From Dyella terrae (GTDB lineage: Bacteria > Pseudomonadota > Gammaproteobacteria > Xanthomonadales > Rhodanobacteraceae): a DNA stretch of 64,000 nucleotides. Below the pieces are notes generated by a model. The model had not been told where the DNA came from and did no database searches. It worked only from the letters and a program-made list of their open reading frames with translations. The translations under genes were made by a program, and so were the position numbers. The stretch is from assembly GCF_004322705.1 (NCBI RefSeq), contig NZ_SIZZ01000001.1, positions 2,338,984-2,402,983 of the forward strand, given 5' to 3'. Below, one piece after another: positions 42,098 to 51,244 of the stretch (positions are counted from its first letter, which is position 1; each line of letters opens with the position of its first letter).

Positions 42098-44341
42098 TCA
42101 GTGGCTGACAGGCGTGGCCGGCTTTTCCGGCGAGCCCGAAGCCACGGCCGAATCCGAGTAGCGGCCGCCGTACGGGAGTACTTCCGCGGCGAGCTTCGAG
42201 TCACCCTTGATCAGGCCCACGGCGTCGAACAGGATGCGCGCGGTTTCGTCGAGCTGCGGGTCGGCCGCCTTCTTGGCTTCCTTCTCGGCCTTGAGTTCGG
42301 ACTTCAGGCTGCGCTCGTTGGCGTTGAGGCCGTCGTCGAGCGAGGCACGGTCATCGTCGTTGCCGGTGTCGCCGTCGATGGCCTTGTGGCGCGCGCGGAA
42401 GTCAGCCTGGAGGGCATCCTGGTCCTTGCGCTCGGCCTGACGCTGGGCGAGGTTGAGGGAGATGCTGGTCTTGTCGCGCATCTTCCGGTACTGCGCCAGC
42501 TCGTCGAGCATCAGCTTCCAGCCCGGTGCCTTGGCGACGCGAGTGTCGTGCTTACTCTGCAGCTGGCCGAGGTAGGCCTTGAGATCGGCAACAGGCTTGT
42601 AGTCGGCCGGCGGGATCTGGGTCCACGGCAGCGCGTTGTCGTAGGTGGATTCGCCGAAGTCCTTTTCATCGCCGCTCTTGGGGAACGCGATGTCAGGCGT
42701 GACGCCCTTGAGCTGGGTCGAGCCACCGTTGATGCGGAAGAACTCCGCGATGGTCATCTTCAGCTCGCCGAACTGCGGCTTTTCCTTGTTGCCGTTGCCG
42801 AAGCGGTCGAGGTCGACCAGGTTCTGCACGGTGCCCTTGCCGAAGGTCGGCTGGCCGACAATCAGGCCGCGACCGTAATCCTGGATGGCAGCGGCAAAAA
42901 TCTCCGACGCTGAGGCCGAACCACGATTGACGAGCACTGCCATCGGGCCGCTCCAGGACATGCCCGGTTCGTCATCGCCCTGCACGTCCACGGCGCCGCG
43001 CGCATCGCGCACCTGCACCACCGGACCCTTGTCGATGAACAGACCGGTGAGTTCGTTGGCTTCCGTCAGCGAACCACCGCCGTTGTTGCGCAGGTCCATG
43101 ACCACGCCTTCGACGCCAGCGGCCTTGAGCTCACCCAGCAGCTTGGCGACGTCACGGGTGGCGCTCTTGAAGTTCTTGTCGCCGTCGCGACGGGCGCCGA
43201 AGTCCGAGTAGAAGGTGGGCAGCTCGATCACGCCGATCTTGCGGGTGACGTTGCCTTCCTTGATGTCGAGGATCTTCTTCTTGGCCGCCTGCTCTTCGAT
43301 GCTCACCTTCTGGCGCACCAGGGTGACGATCTCGTGCTTGCCATCCAGGCCGGCGTCGGCGGGCAGGATTTCCAGGCGGACGGTGGTGTCCTTCTTGCCG
43401 CGGATGCGGTTGACCACGTCGTCCAGGCGCCAGCCGATGACATCGACCATGGGGCCGGTGTCGCCCTGGCCGATGGCGACGATGCGGTCGCCGACGTGCA
43501 CCTTGCCCGACTTGGCGGCCGGACCGGCCGGCACCACTTCGCGCACCTGGGTGTATTCGTCGCGCGGCTGCAGCACGGCGCCGATGCCCTCAAGCGAGAG
43601 CTTCATCGAGATGTCGAAGTTTTCCGCCGCGCGCGGGCCGAGGTAATCGGTGTGCGGATCGGTGGATTCGGCGTAGGCGTTCATGAAGGCCTGGAAGGCG
43701 TCTTCACCGTCCAGCTGTCGCACGCGATCGATGTAGCTGGAGTAACGCTTGTCCAGCGTCTTGCGGATGTCGTCGTCGGTCTTGCCGGCGAGCTTCAGGC
43801 GCAGCCAGTCGTTCATGGTGCGCTGGCGCCACAGGGTGTCGAGCTCAGCGCGATCCTTCGGCCAGTCGGCCTTCTTGCGATCGTAGTTGTAGCTCTCGTT
43901 GCCCGAGAAATCGAAACCGTCCTTGAGCAGGCTGCGCGCGTAGGACATGCGGTCGACGGCGCGCTGCACATACAGGTTGAACACCGAGAACGGACCGGAG
44001 AGGTCCTGGTTCCAGATCGCGTCGTCGAACTGACCCTTCAGCGGCGCGAAACGGGCCATGTCGGCCTGGGTGAAGAACACCTTCTCGCCGTCGAGGGCGT
44101 CGAAGTAGGCCTTGTAGATCTTGGCCGACATCGCGTCGTCGAGCGGCTGCGCGGCGTAATGGAAGCGCGTGAGGAAACCGGCCGACAGCTTGGCGGCGGT
44201 GGCCTGATCCGGCGTGGGCTTCAACGGCAGCGAGGAAACTTTGCGCGCGCCGTTGCCGGCGCCCAGGTCGGCCGCCGATTGGGCGTACGCACCGGTCAGG
44301 GTAAAGGCGAGCAGCAGGGCAAGCGTTGGGCGCAGTTTCAT
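42098..44341 (-). CDS. prc: Tail-specific (C-terminal processing) protease Prc
   Basis: About 747 residues from the ATG at 44341 with a signal peptide ending AYAQS. Domains in order are an N-terminal helical region, a PDZ domain (about 235-320), the S41 protease fold with the Ser/Lys dyad in RGSASASEIFAAAI and GQPTFGKGTVQ, then the C-terminal helical extension of the DUF3340 type. It degrades or trims periplasmic and peptidoglycan-enzyme substrates from their C-termini. It follows lipA closely on the same strand. Confidence 0.92.
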   Translation of the reverse strand: MKLRPTLALLLAFTLTGAYAQSAADLGAGNGARKVSSLPLKPTPDQATAAKLSAGFLTRFHYAAQPLDDAMSAKIYKAYFDALDGEKVFFTQADMARFAPLKGQFDDAIWNQDLSGPFSVFNLYVQRAVDRMSYARSLLKDGFDFSGNESYNYDRKKADWPKDRAELDTLWRQRTMNDWLRLKLAGKTDDDIRKTLDKRYSSYIDRVRQLDGEDAFQAFMNAYAESTDPHTDYLGPRAAENFDISMKLSLEGIGAVLQPRDEYTQVREVVPAGPAAKSGKVHVGDRIVAIGQGDTGPMVDVIGWRLDDVVNRIRGKKDTTVRLEILPADAGLDGKHEIVTLVRQKVSIEEQAAKKKILDIKEGNVTRKIGVIELPTFYSDFGARRDGDKNFKSATRDVAKLLGELKAAGVEGVVMDLRNNGGGSLTEANELTGLFIDKGPVVQVRDARGAVDVQGDDEPGMSWSGPMAVLVNRGSASASEIFAAAIQDYGRGLIVGQPTFGKGTVQNLVDLDRFGNGNKEKPQFGELKMTIAEFFRINGGSTQLKGVTPDIAFPKSGDEKDFGESTYDNALPWTQIPPADYKPVADLKAYLGQLQSKHDTRVAKAPGWKLMLDELAQYRKMRDKTSISLNLAQRQAERKDQDALQADFRARHKAIDGDTGNDDDRASLDDGLNANERSLKSELKAEKEAKKAADPQLDETARILFDAVGLIKGDSKLAAEVLPYGGRYSDSAVASGSPEKPATPVSH

Positions 44342-44358
44342 GAAGGTACTCTTGAGGA

Positions 44359-45363
44359 TCAAGCGTGTTCGGTGACGCCGGCCGCGTGGGCCTGCAGGTC
44401 TGCGTGATACGACGAGCGCACGAGCGGGCCGGATGCGACGTGGCCGAAGCCCATCGCCTCACCGGCTTCGCGCAGCGCTTCGAATTCGTCCGGTGTCCAG
44501 TAGCGCACGACCGGGTGATGATGCGGCGTGGGCTGCAGGTACTGGCCGATGGTGATCATGTCGACGTCGTGCGCGCGAAGGTCGCGCATGGTTTCGAGCA
44601 CCTGGTCCATCGTCTCGCCGAGGCCAAGCATGATGCCGGACTTGGTCGGGACGTCCGGATGCTGCGCCTTGAAGCGCTTGAGCAGATCCAGCGACCACTG
44701 GTAATCCGCGCCCGGGCGCACTTCGCGGTACAGGTGCGGCACGGTTTCCAGGTTGTGGTTGAACACATCCGGCGGGAAATCCTTGAGGACTTCCAGCGCA
44801 CGCTCCATGCGACCCTTGCCACGGAAGTCGGGCGTGAGAATTTCGATCTTGATGTTCGGGCTGGCATGACGCACGGCGCGGATGCACGAGGCGAAATGCT
44901 CGGCGCCGCCGTCGCGCAGATCGTCGCGATCGACCGAGGTGATCACCACGTAGCGCAGGCGCATGTCGCGGATCGTCTCGGCCAGGCGCGCCGGCTCCAT
45001 CGGGTCGGGCGGGGCCGGACGGCCATGAGCCACGTCGCAGAACGAGCAGCGACGCGTGCAGACTTCGCCCAGGATCATGAAGGTGGCGGTGCCCTTGCTG
45101 AAGCACTCGTGGATGTTCGGGCACGAGGCTTCCTCGCACACCGTCACCAGCGCGTTTTCGCGCAGACGCGCCTTGAGCTGCTGCACAGCGTTGCCCTGCG
45201 GCAGGCGCACGCGGATCCAGCTGGGTTTGCGCAAGGCGGGGGTCGAGGCATCGAAACCGGCGCGATTGAGCGCGATCTTGTCGTTGCCCAACTGTTTTTC
45301 ACCCGCAGGCGCGCCGCTGACGACGCTGATCGGGATGGCCTTGGTGGTGGAAATTTCGCTCAT
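44359..45363 (-). CDS. lipA: Lipoyl synthase
   Basis: 334 residues. It inserts two sulfur atoms into octanoyl groups on lipoyl domains using radical SAM chemistry. The auxiliary cluster cysteines are in [14 protein letters not shown] (CX4CX5C), the radical SAM cluster in [10 protein letters not shown] (CX3CX2C), and the C-terminal cluster ligand in RSSYHAD. It lies just after lipB on the minus strand with a ten-base gap, the classic pair. Confidence 0.97.
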   Translation of the reverse strand: MSEISTTKAIPISVVSGAPAGEKQLGNDKIALNRAGFDASTPALRKPSWIRVRLPQGNAVQQLKARLRENALVTVCEEASCPNIHECFSKGTATFMILGEVCTRRCSFCDVAHGRPAPPDPMEPARLAETIRDMRLRYVVITSVDRDDLRDGGAEHFASCIRAVRHASPNIKIEILTPDFRGKGRMERALEVLKDFPPDVFNHNLETVPHLYREVRPGADYQWSLDLLKRFKAQHPDVPTKSGIMLGLGETMDQVLETMRDLRAHDVDMITIGQYLQPTPHHHPVVRYWTPDEFEALREAGEAMGFGHVASGPLVRSSYHADLQAHAAGVTEHA

Positions 45364-45373
45364 GTAGACAAGC

Positions 45374-46054
45374 TCAGACCGCTGCGCGAGCGCGGAGTTC
45401 GGGGGAAAGAACGGGGATGACCGGGTCAGCGGCTTCGATCGCGAAGTCGAACTGGCGGGCGAACTCCTCCACCAGCGCGTCCTCGACGTCCGAAACCCGC
45501 GACGGACCGCCCAAGTCTAGCACTTGAGTGACCGCCAAACCCTTGTAGCCACAGGGGTTGATGCGGTGATAGGGCTCCAGGTCCATGTCCACGTTGAAGG
45601 CCAGGCCGTGGAAGCTGCAGCCGCGACGCACGCGCAGGCCCAGCGCCGCCACCTTGGCGCCCGCCACGTAGACGCCCGGGGCGCCCTCGAGGCGCTCTGC
45701 GCCGATGTTCCAGTGCCCCAGCGTATCGATGATGGCCTGCTCGATCTTCGTCACCAGCTCGCGGACGCCCACGCCGGCGCGGCGCAGGTCGATCAGGGGG
45801 TATCCGACGATCTGGCCGGGGCCGTGATAGGTCACCTGCCCGCCGCGATCCACCGGCACGACCGGGATATCGCCGGGCGCCAGCACGTGCTCCATCTTGC
45901 CGGCCTGGCCGAGGGTAAACACCGGATCGTGCTCGAGCAGCCATAGCTCGTCGGGCGTATCGGGGCCGCGCGCGTCGGTGAACGCGCTCATGGCCTTCCA
46001 GGTCACCTCGTAGGGCTGGCGACCGAGGCGGCGGACTTTAAGGGGGAGAGACAT
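45374..46054 (-). CDS. lipB: Octanoyltransferase
   Basis: 226 residues. It moves octanoyl from acyl carrier protein to lipoyl domains of 2-oxoacid dehydrogenases and glycine cleavage H protein. The motif [19 protein letters not shown] and the Lys in [20 protein letters not shown] (acyl-binding Lys/Cys region) are present. The start follows GGGGGAG. Its product is the substrate of LipA, encoded downstream. Confidence 0.96.
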   Translation of the reverse strand: MSLPLKVRRLGRQPYEVTWKAMSAFTDARGPDTPDELWLLEHDPVFTLGQAGKMEHVLAPGDIPVVPVDRGGQVTYHGPGQIVGYPLIDLRRAGVGVRELVTKIEQAIIDTLGHWNIGAERLEGAPGVYVAGAKVAALGLRVRRGCSFHGLAFNVDMDLEPYHRINPCGYKGLAVTQVLDLGGPSRVSDVEDALVEEFARQFDFAIEAADPVIPVLSPELRARAAV

Positions 46055-46141
46055 GGGGACGTAATCGCTGGGGAACCGAATCTACGTAGGGGGCGGCAGC
46101 TGCGGTTGCAAGGCTCCGGTTGAATCCGGGCCATCAACAAG

Positions 46142-46164
46142 CAGGGGCGGTATGCCCGCCCCTG
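46142..46164 (-). terminator. Hairpin between ybeD and lipB
   Basis: CAGGGGCGG (46142-46150) and CCGCCCCTG (46156-46164) form a perfect 9-bp stem with a 5-base loop, 10 bases after the ybeD stop. No T-tract follows, so termination may be partial. Confidence 0.55.
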
Positions 46165-46174
46165 TCCTGATCGC

Positions 46175-46462
46175 TCAAAGCGTGAACTTGATGTCCGGAT
46201 CGGCGCGCAGGGTGCTGTGCGCCAGATCGTACTGTTCACGGTTGTCGCAACGGAAACTCACCGTGACTGACAGGAAGTTGCCTTCGCGTGAATGCCGGTG
46301 CTTCACCGTCTCATGCAGCACGTGCAGGCCGATGCTTTCGAGAATCTGCGGCACGCGCTTGGGCAGGTCCGCGCTGGAGTTGCCCATCGCGGTGATTTCG
46401 AATTCGCCGGGAAACTGGAAACCCTTGTCCTTGTCGGCCGCCTTGATGGCTTCGAGATCCAT
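46175..46462 (-). CDS. ybeD: YbeD/DUF493-family protein
   Basis: 95 residues of a ferredoxin-like alpha/beta fold (DUF493): FQFPGEFEITAMGNSSADLP at the start and SREGNFLSVTVSFRCDNREQ in the middle. Its usual place is between dacA and lipB, as here. In Escherichia coli it is thought to bind lipoate-related or RNA targets, but the role is unsettled. It follows dacA by 14 bases. Confidence 0.92.
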   Translation of the reverse strand: MDLEAIKAADKDKGFQFPGEFEITAMGNSSADLPKRVPQILESIGLHVLHETVKHRHSREGNFLSVTVSFRCDNREQYDLAHSTLRADPDIKFTL

Positions 46463-46476
46463 AGTGAAACCTCCGC

Positions 46477-47712
46477 TTACTTCTTTTCTTCGTCAGGCTT
46501 CTTGTCGCTGTGGAACCACAGCATGATGCTGTCCCACAGGCGGGAGAAGAAGCCGCCCTGCGGCGCATCATTCAAGGCCACGAGCGGCACGTTCTGCACC
46601 GACTGGCCGTCAAGGGTGATGCGCAGCATGCCCACCTGCTGGCCCTTGGTGAACGGCGCGATCAGCGTGGCCGGCACGTCCATGGTGGCCTTGAGCTTGT
46701 CGTAGTCACCGCGCTTGACGGTCACCAGCACGTTCTCGGTCACGCCCAGCGGCAAGGTGTTCGTGGCGCCCTTCCACAGACGCGGCGTGGCCAGCGGCTG
46801 GTTGGCGTCGTACAGCTTGTGGCTTTCGTAGAAACGGAAACCGTAATTCATCAGCGCCAGCGCGGCATCGGCGCGGGCCTTCTCGCTGCCGGCGCCCATG
46901 ACGATGGCGATCATGCGCGAGTCGCCCTGCTTGGCCGAGGCGGCCAGGCAGTAGCCGGCGGCGGCGGTGTGGCCGGTCTTGATGCCGTCGACGGTCTGGT
47001 CGCGCCACAGCAGCAGGTTGCGGTTGTGCTGCTTGATGCCGTTCCACTCGAAGTCCTTCACCGCCGAGATGGCGTAGTCCTCGGGGAAGTCATGGATCAG
47101 CGCGCGCGACAGGATCGCGATGTCGCGGGCGGTGGTGTAGTGGTTGTTGATCGGGTAGCCCGAGGCGTTCTCGAAGTTCGAGTTCACCATGCCCAGCTGC
47201 TTGGCGTAGGCGTTCATCAGGTTGGCGAACGCGGGCTCGGAGCCGGCGGTGTGCTCAGCCAGCGCGATGGCGGCGTCGTTGCCGGACTGGATGATCATGC
47301 CGAACAGCAGGTCCTTGAGCGGCACCTGGCTGTTGAGCTTGAGGAAGCTGGTGGAGCCGTCGGTGCCCGCACCGCCGCCGCGCCAGGCGTTTTCGCTGAT
47401 CGTGACCGGATCGGTCATGTGGATCTTGCCGTTGGCGATTTCGGCCGAGACGACGTAGTCGGTCATCACCTTGGTGATGGAGGCCGGCTCCAGGCGCACG
47501 TCCGGATCCTTCGAGGCGAGGATCTGGCCGGTGGCGTAATCCATCAGTACCCAGCTCTTGCCGTCCACATCCGGCGGCGGCGGCACCGGCGCTTCCGGCA
47601 CGACCGGACGCGGGACCGGAGAAGGCTTGGGCGGGGTCTGCTGGGCGAAGGCGGTGCCGATCACCAGGGCGGCGACGGCAAACGTGGACAGGGTACGGCG
47701 CATCAGGGTCAT
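46477..47712 (-). CDS. dacA: D-alanyl-D-alanine carboxypeptidase (PBP5/6)
   Basis: 411 residues from the ATG at 47712 (GAAGAGA upstream; the TTG four codons earlier is less likely). Signal peptide, then a Pro-rich linker, then the S11 domain with SITK (nucleophile), SGN and KTG motifs. A C-terminal beta domain and a short amphipathic basic tail (LWDSIMLWFHSDKKPDEEKK) anchor it to the inner membrane. It removes the terminal D-Ala of peptidoglycan stem peptides. Confidence 0.95.
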   Translation of the reverse strand: MTLMRRTLSTFAVAALVIGTAFAQQTPPKPSPVPRPVVPEAPVPPPPDVDGKSWVLMDYATGQILASKDPDVRLEPASITKVMTDYVVSAEIANGKIHMTDPVTISENAWRGGGAGTDGSTSFLKLNSQVPLKDLLFGMIIQSGNDAAIALAEHTAGSEPAFANLMNAYAKQLGMVNSNFENASGYPINNHYTTARDIAILSRALIHDFPEDYAISAVKDFEWNGIKQHNRNLLLWRDQTVDGIKTGHTAAAGYCLAASAKQGDSRMIAIVMGAGSEKARADAALALMNYGFRFYESHKLYDANQPLATPRLWKGATNTLPLGVTENVLVTVKRGDYDKLKATMDVPATLIAPFTKGQQVGMLRITLDGQSVQNVPLVALNDAPQGGFFSRLWDSIMLWFHSDKKPDEEKK

Positions 47713-47771
47713 CGTTCTCTTCAATCCGGTCTTGTGTTTCCGGCGCCCGGGCGCCGTATGTGCGAAAAGTC

Positions 47772-48716
47772 TCAGTCTACCGCGACCTGCGGGCGCGGCA
47801 GCCCCATATTTTCAATGCGTGTGGTCACTTCATCCGCGCGATCGACGTCGGCGAGGGGGCCAACGCGCACGCGGCGGACGGTACGACCGTTAATTTGGGC
47901 ATCCACCACCTGTACCGGCGCGAAATTCGCGGATCGCAGCTGCTGTGCGACGCGCTCGGCGTTGCTCACATCGGCGAAGGCGCCCACCTGGAGGTAGATG
48001 CCCGGTTTGGGCCCGCCTGCGGCCACCGGCGGCGGGGGCGGCGGCAGGTCCTGCAGCGGCTCGCCCGGCGTGATGGCGCGGACTTCGACCAGGCCGGTGC
48101 CCTTGGGCCACACGCCGATCTTCACGGCCGCCGCGAACGACAGGTCGATCAGACGGTTGTCGTGGAAGGGGCCGCGGTCGTTGACGCGCACGATCACGCT
48201 CTTGCCGTTCTCCAGATTGGTCACGCGCGCATAGCTGGGCAGCGGCAGCGTCTTGTGAGCGGCGGAGAACTGGTACATGTCGTATTCCTCAAGGGACGAC
48301 GTCTTGTACCCGTGGAATTTGTTGCCATAGAACGACGCGATACCGCGCTCGACGTAACCCGTCGGGCTGGACATGACGGAGTAGGTCTGGCCCAGCACCG
48401 TATAGGGCGACTTGTTGCCGTACAGCGCGCGCGGCTCGACCTTGGGTACCGGTTCGATCAGCTTGCTGATGTCCGGCGGCGGGCCCGAAGGCACGCTGTC
48501 GTTGTTGTCGCGGTAGCGCGTGCTCTGCGAGCGGGAAATATCGTCGTTGACGCCGCCGCGCGCCGTGCTGCCGCCGCTGCTGCTACCGCCACTTGTGCGC
48601 GAACCGCTGGACGGATAGCTGCTGCCGGATTTTCCGGCCCGCGTCTTGTTCCCTCCGCATCCCACCAACGCCAACACGGCCATGCTGAGGACCACCCCCT
48701 GAAGGGCCCTCTTCAC
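47772..48716 (-). CDS. rlpA: Septal lytic transglycosylase RlpA (lipoprotein)
   Basis: 314 residues from a GTG that overlaps the mltB stop. The lipobox is ALVGC near residue 20. A disordered Ser/Gly region leads to a double-psi beta-barrel with IASFYGNKFHGYKTSSLEEY and the active Asp and His in DMYQFSAAHKTLPLPSYARV, then VNDRGPFHDNRLIDLS. The C-terminal 75 residues are a SPOR domain, which binds denuded septal glycan. It cleaves glycan strands at division sites. Confidence 0.95.
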   Translation of the reverse strand: MKRALQGVVLSMAVLALVGCGGNKTRAGKSGSSYPSSGSRTSGGSSSGGSTARGGVNDDISRSQSTRYRDNNDSVPSGPPPDISKLIEPVPKVEPRALYGNKSPYTVLGQTYSVMSSPTGYVERGIASFYGNKFHGYKTSSLEEYDMYQFSAAHKTLPLPSYARVTNLENGKSVIVRVNDRGPFHDNRLIDLSFAAAVKIGVWPKGTGLVEVRAITPGEPLQDLPPPPPPVAAGGPKPGIYLQVGAFADVSNAERVAQQLRSANFAPVQVVDAQINGRTVRRVRVGPLADVDRADEVTTRIENMGLPRPQVAVD

Positions 48717-49711
48717 GGGTTGGATCCTTCACGCACGCCCTTGGCGATGGCTTCGGCCAGCTGATGCACGGCCAAAGCGTAAAGCGGGCTGCGGTTGTAG
48801 CGGGTAATTACATAGAAATTCTGGAAGGTGAACCAGTATTCCGGGCCATTGGGGCCCTCCAGCGTCTGCAGACTGGTGTCGATGCCCGGATTGAAGGACT
48901 GCAGCGGCGCATAGCCCCAGGCTTCGAGCTGCTCCAGTGCCCACTGCGGTTTGGAATCCTTCACGCTGATCGGCTTGGCGGCGCCATCGGGCTGCGCGCG
49001 TGCCGCGACGGGGCCACCGGTGACCCAGCCATGCTTGGCGAAGTAGTTGGCGACGCTGGCGAAGATGTCCGGCAGCGAATCGTGCAGGTCGATGTGGCCG
49101 TCGTGGTCTTCGTCCACCGCGAAATCGCGGATGCTGGACGGCATGAACTGGCCCCAGCCCTGCGCACCGGCGTAGGAGCCGGTCAGCGTGTCGAGCGGGC
49201 CGCCCAACTGCGTGTCGGGCAGGCTGAGCAGCACCTTGAGCTGTTCGCGGAAGAACGTGGCGCGCGGCGGGTAGTACAGGCCCAGCGTCACCAGTGCGTC
49301 GAGCACCTTGTACTTGCCGGTGTTGCGGCCGTAGAAGGTTTCCACGCCGACGATGGCGACGATGTATTCCGGCGGGACGCCGTATTCCTGGCCGATGCGC
49401 TCAAGCAGCTCGCGGTGTTCGCGATAGAAGGCGACGCCGTCGTTGATGCGCTTGTCGGTGAGGAAGATCGGGCGATAGTCCTTCCACGGCTTGGCTTCGG
49501 CCGGTCGGCTGATCGCATCGAGGATGCTTTGCTGCTTGCTCGCGCCATCCAGCAGCGCATTGAGCTGCTGCGGATTTTTGCCGGTCTCGCGCGCCACTTC
49601 GTTCACCAACTGGGCTTGGCCAGGGTGGGTTTCGGCGAAGGACGGGGAACCGAGCGCGCTCAAAAAGAGGGCCGCGAAGATGCGGAACGTACGCGAACGG
49701 GTCAACTTCAT
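48713..49711 (-). CDS. mltB: Membrane-bound lytic murein transglycosylase B
   Basis: About 332 residues with a signal peptide (FAALFLSALGSPSFA). The GH103 catalytic Glu is in IVGVETFYGRNTG. The motifs YAGAQGWGQFMPSSIRDFAV and DHDGHIDLHDS complete the family. It cuts peptidoglycan to 1,6-anhydro muropeptides. In related genomes mltB directly follows rodA; here a four-kilobase dehydrogenase cluster intervenes. Its stop overlaps the rlpA start. Confidence 0.93.
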   Translation of the reverse strand: MKLTRSRTFRIFAALFLSALGSPSFAETHPGQAQLVNEVARETGKNPQQLNALLDGASKQQSILDAISRPAEAKPWKDYRPIFLTDKRINDGVAFYREHRELLERIGQEYGVPPEYIVAIVGVETFYGRNTGKYKVLDALVTLGLYYPPRATFFREQLKVLLSLPDTQLGGPLDTLTGSYAGAQGWGQFMPSSIRDFAVDEDHDGHIDLHDSLPDIFASVANYFAKHGWVTGGPVAARAQPDGAAKPISVKDSKPQWALEQLEAWGYAPLQSFNPGIDTSLQTLEGPNGPEYWFTFQNFYVITRYNRSPLYALAVHQLAEAIAKGVREGSNP

Positions 49712-49864
49712 GTAGGGAAACACGCCTGCGGATTGCCGCGAGCAAGCCTAGCACGGTGTCGCGATGAAATCGCTTGCCATGTCAGGGCGGGAAGATGGCG
49801 GAAAAATGCACGGTTCCCGCGAAAAATGCAGTGCGGCGAAGGCGACGCATCCCTGCGTCGCGCG

Positions 49865-51244
49865 TCATTCGGCGGATCGTCGCGGATCGTAAGCCGTCAT
49901 GCCGGCCTTGCCCTCGCCCACTTTGCCGCGCATCTCGTGCACCTGCGCCGCGGTCACCGCCGCACCACGATTGCCCCAGCTCGTGCGGATGAAGGTCACC
50001 ACCTGCGCCACCTGCTCGTCAGTGAGGCGATGGTCGAAGGGCGGCATCGTGAACTGCGCGGGGGCTTCGCGCCCGATCGGCATGGTGCCGCCGTGGAGGA
50101 CCATGCGGATCAGCGAGCCAGGACGGTCGCCATTGACCACCGGATTGCCGGCCAGGGCCGGATAGACCTCGCCGTAGCCGTTGCCGTCGGTGCGATGGCA
50201 GGCGGCGCAGTTGTCGACGTAGAGCTGCGCGCCCGTGGCGGCCACGTTGCCCTGCTTGAGCGCCTGGTGCGCGGCGTCATCGTAGGTAATCGCCGTCTCT
50301 TCCCGGGCGGGTGTGAGGGCCTTCAGATAGCGGGCGATGGCAGTCAGGTCGTCGTCATTCATGAAACGCGTGCTGTGTTCGACGACGTCGGCCATGCCGC
50401 CAAACGTCGCCGAACGCTCGCCGCGCCCGTCGCGCAGCAAGGTGACCAGCTCCTTCTCGCTGACGCTGCCCAGGCCCGTGGCGGGCTCACCGCGCAGACT
50501 GGGGACGATCCAGTTATCGCTCTCGCCGCCGCTCAGATAGACCTTGCCGTTGTGATCGCTGAGCGCCTTTTCCTGCAGCGTGATCGCGCGCGGCGTGTGG
50601 CAGGCACCGCAATGGCCGAGGCCTTCGACGAGATAGGCGCCACGGGCGACCACCGCATCCGGCGCGGGCGTCGTGGCCGGCTCGACCTTCGGGGCGAAGA
50701 ACCAGCGCCAGTAGGTGAGCGGCCAGTGCATCGACAGCGGCCAGGGGATGTCCGTCTTGCGATTGGCCTGCTGGACCGGCGCTACGGCCTTGGTGAAGTA
50801 GGCATACAGCGCCTGGATGTCCTGGTCGCTGACCCGCGAGTACGACGGATACGGCATGGCCGGATAGAGCGTGCGGCCTTCGCGCGAGATGCCGCGACGC
50901 ACGGCACGCTCGAAGTCGCCATAGGTGTAGTCGCCAATGCCCGTTGTCGGATCGGGCGTGATGTTGCTGCTGTAGATGGTGCCGACCGGCGAGGCCATGG
51001 GCAGGCCGCCAGCGAAGGGCTTGCCGCCGGGCGCGGTGTGGCAGGCCGCGCAGTCGCCGGCGCGGGCGAGGTATTCGCCTTGTTTCACCATGGCATCGGT
51101 GACGGGTGTGGGCAGGTTCGCGCCGGGATCGCCGCCGCCCCGGAAAACCTTGGTAGCGAGCCATGCCAGCAGCACCAGCACGATGATCACGATCAACGCG
51201 GTCAGCCAGCCGCGACCGCCGCGGGAACGCCGTTGCGTGTTCAT
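49865..51244 (-). CDS. Triheme cytochrome c subunit of membrane dehydrogenase
   Basis: 459 residues. An N-terminal membrane anchor (WLTALIVIIVLVLLAWLATK) is followed by three cytochrome c domains with CAACH, CGACH and CAACH. This matches the cytochrome subunit of FAD-dependent gluconate/sorbitol/alcohol dehydrogenases, passing electrons from the FAD subunit to ubiquinone. Its start overlaps the GMC subunit stop by ATGA. There is one heme per domain, as usual for this subunit. Confidence 0.9.
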   Translation of the reverse strand: MNTQRRSRGGRGWLTALIVIIVLVLLAWLATKVFRGGGDPGANLPTPVTDAMVKQGEYLARAGDCAACHTAPGGKPFAGGLPMASPVGTIYSSNITPDPTTGIGDYTYGDFERAVRRGISREGRTLYPAMPYPSYSRVSDQDIQALYAYFTKAVAPVQQANRKTDIPWPLSMHWPLTYWRWFFAPKVEPATTPAPDAVVARGAYLVEGLGHCGACHTPRAITLQEKALSDHNGKVYLSGGESDNWIVPSLRGEPATGLGSVSEKELVTLLRDGRGERSATFGGMADVVEHSTRFMNDDDLTAIARYLKALTPAREETAITYDDAAHQALKQGNVAATGAQLYVDNCAACHRTDGNGYGEVYPALAGNPVVNGDRPGSLIRMVLHGGTMPIGREAPAQFTMPPFDHRLTDEQVAQVVTFIRTSWGNRGAAVTAAQVHEMRGKVGEGKAGMTAYDPRRSAE